Shown here piece by piece: positions 1 through 8,596 of a DNA stretch of 43,170 nucleotides. Source of the stretch: Winogradskyella immobilis (lineage in GTDB: Bacteria; Bacteroidota; Bacteroidia; Flavobacteriales; Flavobacteriaceae); NCBI RefSeq assembly GCF_021887715.1, contig NZ_JAIQXX010000022.1, positions 1-43,170 on the forward strand, given 5' to 3'. A program made the translations under genes and the position numbers. The notes under the pieces are model-generated. The model had not been told where the DNA came from and searched no databases. It was given only the letters and a program-made list of their open reading frames with translations. Position 1 is the first letter of the stretch. Each line of letters starts with the position of its first letter.

Positions 1-114
1 GTAGCTTTTTTTTCGCCAGTGCTGTTTTTGTGGTTTCATAATTGACTATAATTAAATGATTAATTTTTAGTCAACCTATTTCAGGAAAGTTCATTATTCA
101 TAAGGTTAAACATA

Positions 115-147
115 AAAAAAGGCAGTACAAGAAATACTACCTTTTTT
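115..147 (-). terminator. Hairpin terminator after the aerolysin-like lipoprotein gene
   Basis: An inverted repeat pairs AAAAAAGG with CCTTTTTT and AGTA with TACT around a 7-base loop, with one C/A mismatch in the stem. It lies about 20 bases past the stop codon of the minus-strand gene. The A and T runs on both sides could let it work in either direction. Bases 1-114 hold no gene I can support. Confidence 0.6.
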
Positions 148-169
148 AAAATTGTGAATTCAAATTCCT

Positions 170-1807
170 TTAATTGCAATTAACAGGTGAATCTTGCACG
201 CTGCTTTGTGACTCGAAAAATTTACCAAGTTCTAAAAACCCTTTTACGGAGATATCGATATGACCTTGTTGTACATCTGTTACCACACCGTTAAAACCGC
301 TAAATTGAATTTGAGACTGTAATAGTTCTCCAGAGACAGAACCATTTTCATCTGTAGCTGAAAGTCGTACGCGCTGTACAAACTGTACAATGGTATTATT
401 ATAAGTTTGAGCAACATCATATACGAGTGAAGCACTACCAGATGGAACGGTTACTGTACGTTGAAAAAATAAGGCTTCTTCTACCTCATTGATTTCTTCG
501 TTAAACGTTGATGATTGTGTTGTAGCACTAAACCCTATTTCCTGAGTTGTACTTACTTCAGCATTATAAGTTGCACTGGTACCAAAAAAACCAGCTTCAA
601 ATTCGGTTCCTACTGTTGCAGTAAAACTCGAACTTACACTGCCTGTAAATGAAAAGCTTTCTTCCCATCCCAAAATGTTGGTGACTGTTTCTGTTTCATT
701 AGTGCCAATAGTTTGTGATAATGTACCATTTCCGCAGTTAGTTAGCGTACTATTGGCACCGAAAGATGTGGTAGGTTCCGCCAAAATAGGTTGCAAACTA
801 GTAATACCTAAATCTTGTACATTCCAATCCCATGTATTGGAGATTATTCTGAAATAACGTTCTACTCCAGAAGTACCCGCGGCAATTCCAACACCGCTTA
901 TGGTTTTAAAACTTTGACCTGTTAGTTTTGATTTAAAAATATATCGACCTTCTGATACTTTTTCGATTATAAATTTATAGTTTTCTACAGTTGATGCATT
1001 TAATACATCATCAAAATTATTGAAGCCAAACATTTTTACTAACCTATCAGATGCATTGCTTACAGCAACAAATTGTCCATAGGCTTCCAGTCTTATACCA
1101 TAGGTGTTAAATTCGTTTGGGAATTTGAAAAAGTTAAAAATCATATCAGGCTCGCTAGAAATACCCTGAAAAGTTGTTCCAGAAGATATTGTTAAAATAT
1201 CATCAAATCCAGAGTTTCTATTTACACGCATGGAATTGGCTAACGGAACGGCATTCTGATTAACTTCTTGAACATAGTAAGGTCTGTTTTCTGATAAACT
1301 AATGGTTTTATTTAGCTCCGTCTCTTCTAAGTTGGCAACATTAAGTTCCATTGGTGAATTTTGACTGTTAAAAACAACACCCGAGAATTCCTGCGAAATA
1401 ATTTCATCATCATTTTCGTTGAGAATACTTACTGCAATGGGCACACCTTCGGTTAACTCAGCTTTAGCTGCTTCAGATAAATCTTTGTTAGACAATTTAA
1501 TTTGACCTAAAAAAGAGAAGGTATTAAGGTCTAGGGTTTGCGAATAGTTTCCTGTATTAGCGGTAACATTTATGACAGCTTTGGATGGTCGATGTCCTTT
1601 TTTGGCAATGTTTCTTGCGTTTAAAACAAAACCAATTTCGCCATCGAAAGTTTCGAAATCATCAGCAGATACTCCAGCGGTTTCAATTAAATCGGTCTGT
1701 TCTTGAAGAGTATTTTCAGTAATATCTTCTTCTTTACTGCAATTTGTAGCAAATAACAATAAAGTTAATAAAACTATGTAGCTAAGTAAAGTGTTAATAC
1801 GGTTCAT
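170..1807 (-). CDS. Predicted surface lipoprotein with aerolysin-like C-terminal region
   Basis: The 545-residue protein begins with a lipoprotein signal (about residues 1-22) and Cys23. The residues after the cysteine, CSKEED, fit the Lys-acidic-acidic lipoprotein export signal known from Bacteroidota, so surface exposure is inferred. Residues about 30-190 look like a beta-rich domain and about 190-330 like a trefoil-type or lectin-like region. Residues about 345-540 are rich in alternating Ser/Thr and hydrophobic residues (for example SFSFTGSVSSSFTATVGTEF), as in the membrane-inserting part of aerolysin/ETX-MTX2 beta-pore-forming proteins. The family call rests on this pattern, not on a search. 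The role (toxin, defence against other microbes, or adhesion) is unknown. It is transcribed alone and followed by a hairpin terminator. It could instead be a plain beta-sandwich lipoprotein. Confidence 0.6.
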   Translation of the reverse strand: MNRINTLLSYIVLLTLLLFATNCSKEEDITENTLQEQTDLIETAGVSADDFETFDGEIGFVLNARNIAKKGHRPSKAVINVTANTGNYSQTLDLNTFSFLGQIKLSNKDLSEAAKAELTEGVPIAVSILNENDDEIISQEFSGVVFNSQNSPMELNVANLEETELNKTISLSENRPYYVQEVNQNAVPLANSMRVNRNSGFDDILTISSGTTFQGISSEPDMIFNFFKFPNEFNTYGIRLEAYGQFVAVSNASDRLVKMFGFNNFDDVLNASTVENYKFIIEKVSEGRYIFKSKLTGQSFKTISGVGIAAGTSGVERYFRIISNTWDWNVQDLGITSLQPILAEPTTSFGANSTLTNCGNGTLSQTIGTNETETVTNILGWEESFSFTGSVSSSFTATVGTEFEAGFFGTSATYNAEVSTTQEIGFSATTQSSTFNEEINEVEEALFFQRTVTVPSGSASLVYDVAQTYNNTIVQFVQRVRLSATDENGSVSGELLQSQIQFSGFNGVVTDVQQGHIDISVKGFLELGKFFESQSSVQDSPVNCN

Positions 1808-2040
1808 ATTTATTTAATTTTTGAGTTAAATTTTTTTAGAGATCATGGTTGCGCTTTAATTTTTTTTAGCGCCTAATAGTGCAAAAACATAATGATGCAT
1901 TGCTTTAAATTCCATGACTATGCAAACGTAAACACCCGATTTTCAAATTCAAAAAAAGTACTGGGTACAAAATGGGTACAAAAGGTAAAAAACCTGTAAA
2001 CAAAAGCGTTTTTAGAGATACTGCTTTAAAATATTGTAAT

Positions 2041-3906
2041 TTAAATATTAATAACAGTAGCTTCTAAAGATTGATTAGAGTCTAATCCCATTTTTTTACG
2101 AAGGCGTTGTCTGGCTTTTTTGATGCCATCGCTAGAAATATTTAAAATATTGGCAATTTCTTTTGAGGATAGATTCATTTTTAAGAGAGCCATTAAGCGT
2201 AAATCGTTTTTGGTAATATTAGGAAATTGTTCTTGTGCTTTAGTGTTAAATTTTTTGTGTACTTCTTCAAAATAGCGTGAAAAATTTTCCCAGTTATTGT
2301 CATCCTGCAAGTCAAAATTAATAGTTTGGATGAGCATTTGATAACCTGGATCTGCATCTGCATCTTGTTTTAAGACTTTGGCTTTTTGTTTCAAATCATT
2401 TAAAACTTCATTCTTTTTAGCTAGATGGAGGGCATGCGTAGTGAGCTCTTTAGTTTTATATTCTAAATCAACTTCTGCCTTTTCTTTAGCGATTTTATTA
2501 CGCCTGTTTCTTTGATAATAGGGATAAGCTGTAAATTAGAGCAGCAATTAAGCTTAGAGCTAATAAAATAAGCTGTAAACGACTAACTTTATTTTTGGTG
2601 TTTAAAAGCTCAATCTCATTTTCTTGAATCTTAATTTGTTGTTCTTTTTTTCTGTGTCATAGATTGTGCGTAACTCTTCAATTTCCTTTATTTTTTCTAG
2701 GTTATAAAGCGAGTCTTTTAATGTTGTATAAGTTTTATAGTCGATAAGAGCTCGTTCTGTTTGTCCTAGTTTTAAATAACTTTCATGTCTAATAAAATAA
2801 CTGTCTTTTAGTGTACTTAAACTATTAAAATTATTCCCTATTTCTTCAGCTTTAGTAAGGAAGGTAATTGCCTTCTCATGTCTGTTGGTTTTGTTGTAAA
2901 GATCGCCTAAGTTATTTAAAATGATAGGTTTCCAATAGTCCTGATTGTTTTCATCCGCATTTTTTAGTGCTTCATTTAAATATTTCTGTGCTTCGCTATA
3001 ATCTCCAGTTGCAGTAAAAACTTTTCCTAAATTATCTGATATCGTCCTTTTTATATTGATGAATTTAAATTCATTAGCTAAGGCAAGCCCTTGTTTAAGG
3101 GATTTAATAGATTTGTCATAATCTTTAAGATGATAGTATATAATACCAATATCGTTATGAGCTTCAGTGGTATAAAAATTATCGTCATTCTCTTTATATA
3201 TGTTAAGAACCTTTTTTTTATACTCTAAGGATTTTTCAAAATTTCCTAAACTAAATTCGTTACTGCCAAGATGTGAAAACGCATCTGCCAATCGAATGGG
3301 TGTATCGGTCTTTTCTAATATGCTAATCGCTTTTAGACTGTTAATGATAGCCAACTTATAGTTACCCTTAGCGTCATAAATCATTGAAATAAAATCGTAA
3401 GCAGCACCTAATCTTACTGAATCTGGGAGTTTGTTTCGGTATAGGTCAATATCTTTGTAAGTGAGTTCTAATGCGATATCATGGTTGCCTCTGTATTGCT
3501 CAATTATAGCAATACCATGGTTAGACTTGCTCATGCCTCCATAGTTTTGTTTCTTTTCGAATAGCTCATAAGCTTGCTTATAATATACTATGGCAGAATC
3601 TAGTTGACCTATATTATTATAGTATACACCATAATTATACAAGCCATTTGCAATACCAACTTCATAATTTAATAGTTTTGAAACTCTAATCTCTTCATCA
3701 GCATAATACTTTCCTTTCTTCAGATCTTTATAAACAAAGTAATCAAAGAGATAATGAAGATTTGCGACTTTTGATGAGTCATTAGGTTGATTTTTAAGTA
3801 TATTTAAAATGCTATCTACTTTTTTGGGATTTTTAACAAAATTTTGAGCATAACCTAAATGACATACTACAATAATAAGTGCTAAAGTGATTTTAAGTTT
3901 TTTCAT
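2041..3906 (-). pseudogene. TPR / transmembrane / coiled-coil / LuxR-type HTH regulator, interrupted by two compensating indels
   Basis: The upstream part starts at ATG 3904-3906 with a signal peptide ending near YAQ, followed by several tetratricopeptide repeats; I prefer this start to an open frame 37 codons longer. That frame ends at 2602 shortly after TEKK. The last 117 codons (2041-2394 and beyond) encode a coiled coil and a LuxR-type HTH (SSKEIANILNISSDGIKKAR). Between them, reading one frame over gives a transmembrane helix (LQLILLALSLIAAL) and then, back in the first frame, YYQRNRRNKIAKEK. One base is missing in the run of seven T at 2645-2651 (plus strand) and one is extra near GGG at 2521-2523, so the net frame is unchanged. 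With both repaired the protein would be about 621 residues, the usual architecture of this Bacteroidota regulator family. Assembly error or recent mutation are both possible. Confidence 0.75.
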
Positions 3907-4171
3907 GACTATAATATATAGATGAATAAAGATATTAATATTTAAATGAGTATAGAATTTAGAAGTAAGACAAAAGGGGTACATTTTAATTTTGGTAATA
4001 AATTTCAAAAAAAGCAAACAGAAAGGTTTACTTTTTTTACAACTAACATGAAATTAATTCTTTACAAAGTTTAAAATTTAATAAAAACAAATGATTTTAC
4101 TATTAATTAGTATCTGTTAAAAACTATTCAAAAAATCTAAAATCATCAATCTAAAATCTGAAATCAATTGT

Positions 4172-4179
4172 TATTTTTG
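4172..4179 (+). promoter_or_regulatory. -7 promoter box of guaA (TATTTTTG)
   Basis: TATTTTTG matches the Bacteroidota -7 consensus TAnnTTTG and ends only 3 bases before the ATG at 4183. Transcription would start at or next to the A of the start codon, implying a leaderless mRNA. No clear -33 TTTG is seen. Confidence 0.55.
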
Positions 4180-4182
4180 CAC

Positions 4183-5718
4183 ATGCAACACAACAAGGTA
4201 TTAATCTTAGATTTCGGATCGCAATACACGCAACTTATTGCGCGTAGAGTTAGGGAACTCAACATCTATTGCGAAATTCACCCATTCAATAAAATTCCAA
4301 CAGAAATAGAGAGTTATAAAGCTGTTATATTATCTGGTAGCCCAATGTCTGTACGTTCTGAAGATGCATTGCATCCAGATTTATCTCAAATTCGTGGTAA
4401 AAAGCCATTGTTAGGAGTGTGTTATGGAGCACAATACTTAGCGCATTTTTCTGGAGGTAAAGTAGCAGAATCTAATACTAGAGAATATGGAAGAGCCAAT
4501 TTGGCTTATGTTAAAGATAATGAATTGTTTTTAGAACATATTTCTGAAGGTAGTCAAGTTTGGATGAGCCATAGTGATACCATTAAGCAATTACCAACAG
4601 GCGGACAACTTATTGCAAGTACACAAGATGTGGAAAATGCAGCATATAAAATTGAAGGCGAACAAACTTATGCGATTCAGTTTCACCCAGAAGTCTACCA
4701 TTCTACAGATGGAAAGCAACTATTAGAAAACTTTTTGGTTAAGATAGCTGATGTAACTCCAGATTGGACACCAAATGCATTTGTTGAAGAAACGGTTGAA
4801 GCACTTAAAACACAATTAGGAGATGACAAAGTGGTATTAGGTTTATCTGGTGGAGTAGACTCTTCTGTAGCTGCAATGTTATTGCATAAAGCCATTGATA
4901 AAAATTTGTATTGCATCTTTGTAAATAACGGATTGCTTAGAAAAAATGAATTTACAGACGTTCTAAAACAATACGAAGGCATGGGACTCAACGTTAAAGG
5001 AGTAGATGCTTCGGCACGTTTTTTGGATGCTTTAGCAGGTGAGAGTGACCCAGAATTAAAACGAAAAGCTATAGGTCGAGTATTTATTGAGGTGTTTGAT
5101 GATGAAGCACATTTAATTAATGATGTAAAATGGTTAGCACAAGGTACAATATATCCAGATGTTATAGAAAGTGTTTCGGCAACAGGAGGTCCTAGTGCAA
5201 CAATAAAAAGTCATCATAATGTCGGTGGTTTGCCAGATTTTATGAAACTGAAAATTGTAGAACCTCTAAAAGCATTGTTTAAAGATGAGGTAAGACGTGT
5301 TGGTGCTTCTATGGATATGGATCCACAATTGCTTGGCCGCCATCCTTTTCCTGGACCAGGATTGGCAATTCGTATACTTGGAGATCTAACTGAAGAGAAA
5401 GTACGTATATTACAAGAGGTCGATGCTATTTTTATTGATAATCTACGTTCTTGGAGTTTATACGATAAGGTATGGCAAGCAGGAGCAATGTTATTGCCAG
5501 TAAATAGTGTAGGTGTTATGGGAGATGAACGTACTTACGAAAAATGTGTGGCATTGAGAGCTGTGGAAAGTACAGACGGAATGACGGCAGATTGGGTAAA
5601 TTTACCGTATGAGTTTTTGCAAAAAACCTCAAATGAAATAATAAATAAGGTAAAAGGCGTTAATAGAGTAGTGTACGATATTAGTTCTAAACCACCTGCA
5701 ACTATTGAATGGGAATAA
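4183..5718 (+). CDS. guaA: GMP synthase (glutamine-hydrolysing)
   Basis: Converts XMP to GMP with glutamine and ATP, in the cytoplasm, as the last step of guanylate synthesis. The 511-residue protein has an N-terminal class I glutamine amidotransferase domain with nucleophile Cys80 (GVCYGAQ) and His168/Glu170 (FHPE). The ATP-pyrophosphatase P-loop SGGVDSS lies at 222-228, and the C-terminal dimerisation domain ends in the family-typical PPATIEWE. Length is normal. I chose ATG 4183 because [14 protein letters not shown] matches the usual N-terminus; the frame is open five codons further up from a TTG. The next gene (LysM protein) follows 56 bases downstream on the same strand. Confidence 0.97.
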   Translation: MQHNKVLILDFGSQYTQLIARRVRELNIYCEIHPFNKIPTEIESYKAVILSGSPMSVRSEDALHPDLSQIRGKKPLLGVCYGAQYLAHFSGGKVAESNTREYGRANLAYVKDNELFLEHISEGSQVWMSHSDTIKQLPTGGQLIASTQDVENAAYKIEGEQTYAIQFHPEVYHSTDGKQLLENFLVKIADVTPDWTPNAFVEETVEALKTQLGDDKVVLGLSGGVDSSVAAMLLHKAIDKNLYCIFVNNGLLRKNEFTDVLKQYEGMGLNVKGVDASARFLDALAGESDPELKRKAIGRVFIEVFDDEAHLINDVKWLAQGTIYPDVIESVSATGGPSATIKSHHNVGGLPDFMKLKIVEPLKALFKDEVRRVGASMDMDPQLLGRHPFPGPGLAIRILGDLTEEKVRILQEVDAIFIDNLRSWSLYDKVWQAGAMLLPVNSVGVMGDERTYEKCVALRAVESTDGMTADWVNLPYEFLQKTSNEIINKVKGVNRVVYDISSKPPATIEWE

Positions 5719-5774
5719 ATTTGTGACCAATTACGCAAATTTGTTTCATAATTATATAAACATTAAAACTATAA

Positions 5775-7706
5775 ATGAAGAATTTTTTAGCTATTGTATT
5801 CATTGTTTTTTCGATTGGTATTAATGCACAAAATTATAGGACTCATAAGGTAAAGTCTGGCGAAACTATAGAGAGTATAGCCAAACAATATTTAGTAACT
5901 CCTTTTGATATTTTTGCGCTTAACCCAGATGCTAAAACAAGTTTTGGTGTTAATACAACGTTGATTATTCCTAAATCTAGAGTTAAACATACAGTTGCTC
6001 CGTCTGTAACCAAAGAGGTTATCGATTACAAAAGCCATAAGGTAAAACGTAAAGAAACCTTGTTTAGCTTATCGCAGAAGTATAGAGTATCTATAGATGA
6101 GATTAAAAAAGAGAACCCTAGGCTGTATTCTGAAAACCTTAAAAAAGGAGATCGAATTAGAATTCCACGCTTTAAAACTATAGTATCAAAACAAACGTTG
6201 AGTAATACTATAAAAATGTACGCTGTAAGACCTAAAGAAGGTAAATGGCGAATAGCTTATAAATTTGGTATTACGGTACCAGAATTAGAAGCTTTAAACC
6301 CAAATCTTAAAGAAGTATTGCAACCAGGAGATTTGGTAAATGTACCTAATATAGCAGGTAATGAAGAGAAAAAAGTTGATGAAACTACGTTTAATTATTA
6401 TCAAGTAGAGAAGAGTGAAGGTTTTTTAGCTTTAGAACGTAAGTTAGGACTATCTCAAAACGAATTAGAAGCTTTAAACCCTGAGTTAAAAACAACTAGG
6501 TTAAAATTAGGCATGGTTTTAAAACTTCCGAGTGAGATAAACCATGGAGGAGCTTCAGAGTTAGAAGCTACCGATAAAACAGAACTTTATAGTAAAATTA
6601 TTAACCGCTCAACAAAACGAATTGGTTTATTATTGCCATTTCGTTTAAACAGAATTGATTTAGACTCCATACAAGAAACCAAAGAGCTTATGCGCAAGGA
6701 TCGTGTTATAGCTACAGCACTAGATTTTCATACTGGTGTGCTAATGGCGCTAGATTCGGCAAAGCAAATAGGTATTTCTACACAATTAAAGGTGGTTGAT
6801 ACTGAAGGTAGAAATTCTGAAATCGCAAAGATAGTTAGAGAAAATAATTTTTCAGATTATGACGCTGTTATAGGTCCAATGTTAACGCAAACGTTTAATC
6901 GTTTTTCTGAAGCTACGAAAAACAATAATGTTCCGTTAATAGCTCCACTATCTAAACCTGCTAAAGTTTATGACAATGTGTTTCAAACCATTCCTAATAA
7001 AGAGGTAATGTCTAAAAAGATTATTAGCTACTTTGAAGCTAATAGCGAAGATGCCAATATTGTAATTATAGCAGATCGAAGTCATAAAATTATAAGTAAT
7101 TCTTTAAAACGTTCATTTCCTAAAGCAAGACAGTTTTATTCAGAATTGAATAAAGATGGTAAAGATGGATATTTTATTTTTCCAACAACCTTGCAAGAAG
7201 GAGTTTTTGTGCCAGGTAAAAATATTGTGTTTTTAGAAACTGAAAGCAAGGCTTTTACATCGAGTGTTATTAGCCTTCTTAACGGTTTATCTGTTGAAGA
7301 TATAGAAATTGTATTAACAACTACAGATAAAAATAGAGCGTTTGAAAATGATGTAGACCATAACCATTTGTCACATTTAAAGTTTCATTTTGCATCACCA
7401 AATAAAAGTTATGATAGTGATGTGCCTAACGGTTTTGTTAAGCAGTATAAAAGAAAATACGGAGTGTCGCCAAACAAATATGTTACTAGAGGATTTGACA
7501 TTACGTTAGATATTTTATTACGCTTGGCATCTTCTGATGGAAGTTTGTATGATGCTTCGGGTGATGAGATAGAAACCGAATACATTGAAAATAAATTTAG
7601 ATATTCTAAAAATTTATTTGGCGGTTATGTCAACGAAGCGGTATACATTGTTAAATACGATAATCTTAAAATCGTAAATGTTAGCCAGTCTTCTATGAGA
7701 CAATAA
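5775..7706 (+). CDS. Secreted protein with four LysM domains and a periplasmic-binding-protein-like domain
   Basis: The 643-residue protein has a signal peptide (cleavage after about residue 19, INAQ). Four LysM-type peptidoglycan-binding repeats follow at about residues 23-67, 86-132, 148-192 and 207-252, each ending in a (I/V/L)P motif; the third and fourth are the most divergent. Residues about 280-640 resemble the type 1 periplasmic-binding fold of ABC amino-acid receptors (KRIGLLLPFRLN; VIGPMLTQTF; APLSKPAK), as in LpoA-like proteins. No permease gene is nearby, so a structural or enzyme-activating role in the cell wall is more likely than transport; this is inference. It lies between guaA and the DUF922 protease gene (58 bases) and may share their transcript. 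Confidence 0.85.
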   Translation: MKNFLAIVFIVFSIGINAQNYRTHKVKSGETIESIAKQYLVTPFDIFALNPDAKTSFGVNTTLIIPKSRVKHTVAPSVTKEVIDYKSHKVKRKETLFSLSQKYRVSIDEIKKENPRLYSENLKKGDRIRIPRFKTIVSKQTLSNTIKMYAVRPKEGKWRIAYKFGITVPELEALNPNLKEVLQPGDLVNVPNIAGNEEKKVDETTFNYYQVEKSEGFLALERKLGLSQNELEALNPELKTTRLKLGMVLKLPSEINHGGASELEATDKTELYSKIINRSTKRIGLLLPFRLNRIDLDSIQETKELMRKDRVIATALDFHTGVLMALDSAKQIGISTQLKVVDTEGRNSEIAKIVRENNFSDYDAVIGPMLTQTFNRFSEATKNNNVPLIAPLSKPAKVYDNVFQTIPNKEVMSKKIISYFEANSEDANIVIIADRSHKIISNSLKRSFPKARQFYSELNKDGKDGYFIFPTTLQEGVFVPGKNIVFLETESKAFTSSVISLLNGLSVEDIEIVLTTTDKNRAFENDVDHNHLSHLKFHFASPNKSYDSDVPNGFVKQYKRKYGVSPNKYVTRGFDITLDILLRLASSDGSLYDASGDEIETEYIENKFRYSKNLFGGYVNEAVYIVKYDNLKIVNVSQSSMRQ

Positions 7707-7764
7707 TTTGAAATTAAATACCGTTTTCATTAGTGTTTAAGTCTAATTAAAACATCATCAATCA

Positions 7765-8310
7765 ATGAGTTTAAAATTAATTATAGGTATTATAGCATTC
7801 CTATGTATTGGTAATTCACCAGAAGATGATACCATATCTTGGAATGAAAACCGTAAACTTACTTGGGCAGATTTTAAGGATCGTCCAAACCTAAATTCTG
7901 GAGCTGTGGCTTTAACAGCATCGGGTATTACATTTGGTTTTTCTATTCAAAAAAGTGGAGGAAAACCAGTAAGCTTTAATACTACTGTTGAATCCTTATT
8001 TTACCCTGATAAATCTTGGTATATCACAGAACGTGCTGATAGTTATATTTTAGGGCATGAGCAATTGCATTTTGATATTACAGAATTGCATGCACGTAAG
8101 TTTAGACAACAAATTAATGAGTTGAAAGTATCCTCTAATATAAGAGCAAAATTAAATAGATTACATACTTCAATTAATAAAGCTTCTGCGGCAATGCAAA
8201 ATAAATACGATAGGGAAAGCAACCATTCTATTATAAAAGAAGCGCAATTGCGTTGGCAAAAATATATCGCTGCTGAATTAGAAGCGTTAGAAGAATTTAA
8301 ATCTCAATAA
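7765..8310 (+). CDS. DUF922-like putative zinc protease
   Basis: The 181-residue protein has an N-terminal hydrophobic segment (about residues 3-15), so it is probably exported or anchored. HEQLH at residues 98-102 is a HExxH zinc-protease motif, followed by ITELHARKFR, where Glu107 may be the third ligand. The opening WNENRKLTWADFK is typical of Bacteroidota DUF922 proteins. The substrate is unknown. Its TAA stop is directly followed by the ATG of the DUF3820 gene, so the two are likely translationally coupled. Confidence 0.75.
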   Translation: MSLKLIIGIIAFLCIGNSPEDDTISWNENRKLTWADFKDRPNLNSGAVALTASGITFGFSIQKSGGKPVSFNTTVESLFYPDKSWYITERADSYILGHEQLHFDITELHARKFRQQINELKVSSNIRAKLNRLHTSINKASAAMQNKYDRESNHSIIKEAQLRWQKYIAAELEALEEFKSQ

Positions 8311-8541
8311 ATGCTCCAAGGTAATAGAGATGCATTAATTGAACTAGCGCATTACAAAATGCCCTTTGGTAAATATCAAGGTGAATACCTTATAGATATA
8401 CCAGAATATTATTATACATGGTTTAAACAAAAAGGATTTCCTAAAGGGAAATTAGGAGGTATGATGCAGCAAATGCACGATATAAAAATTAATGGTCTTG
8501 AAGAACTAATCTATACGATAAAAAAACAGTATAAAAAATAG
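8311..8541 (+). CDS. DUF3820 family protein
   Basis: This 76-residue protein carries the family signature MPFGKYQGEYLIDIPEYY and WFKQKGFPKGKLG, which spans almost its full length. The biochemical function of DUF3820 is not established. It starts at the base after the stop of the DUF922 gene and is the last gene of the guaA-to-DUF3820 run. The next gene is convergent. Confidence 0.85.
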   Translation: MLQGNRDALIELAHYKMPFGKYQGEYLIDIPEYYYTWFKQKGFPKGKLGGMMQQMHDIKINGLEELIYTIKKQYKK

Positions 8542-8556
8542 CACCTTTAAAATCCC

Positions 8557-8575
8557 TAATTGTTATTAACAATTA
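8557..8575. repeat. 19-bp perfect palindrome between convergent genes
   Basis: TAATTGTTA, one T, then TAACAATTA: 9-bp arms around a single central base, between two convergent genes. It could be a weak bidirectional terminator, though no T tract directly follows, or a protein-binding site. Confidence 0.45.
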
Positions 8576-8596
8576 ATTAAAATTAACCTAAATAGA

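Noticed and set aside
675..857. A 60-codon plus-strand frame opposite the aerolysin-like gene
   Set aside because: It lies wholly inside the longer minus-strand gene, has no start context, domain or promoter, and looks like a shadow.
1845..1875. Small hairpin with GCGCT/AGCGC arms upstream of the aerolysin-like gene
   Set aside because: A 5-bp stem around a long A/T loop is likely by chance in this sequence.
5775..7706. ABC transporter substrate-binding protein
   Set aside because: No permease or ATPase is nearby and LysM repeats point to a cell-wall role.
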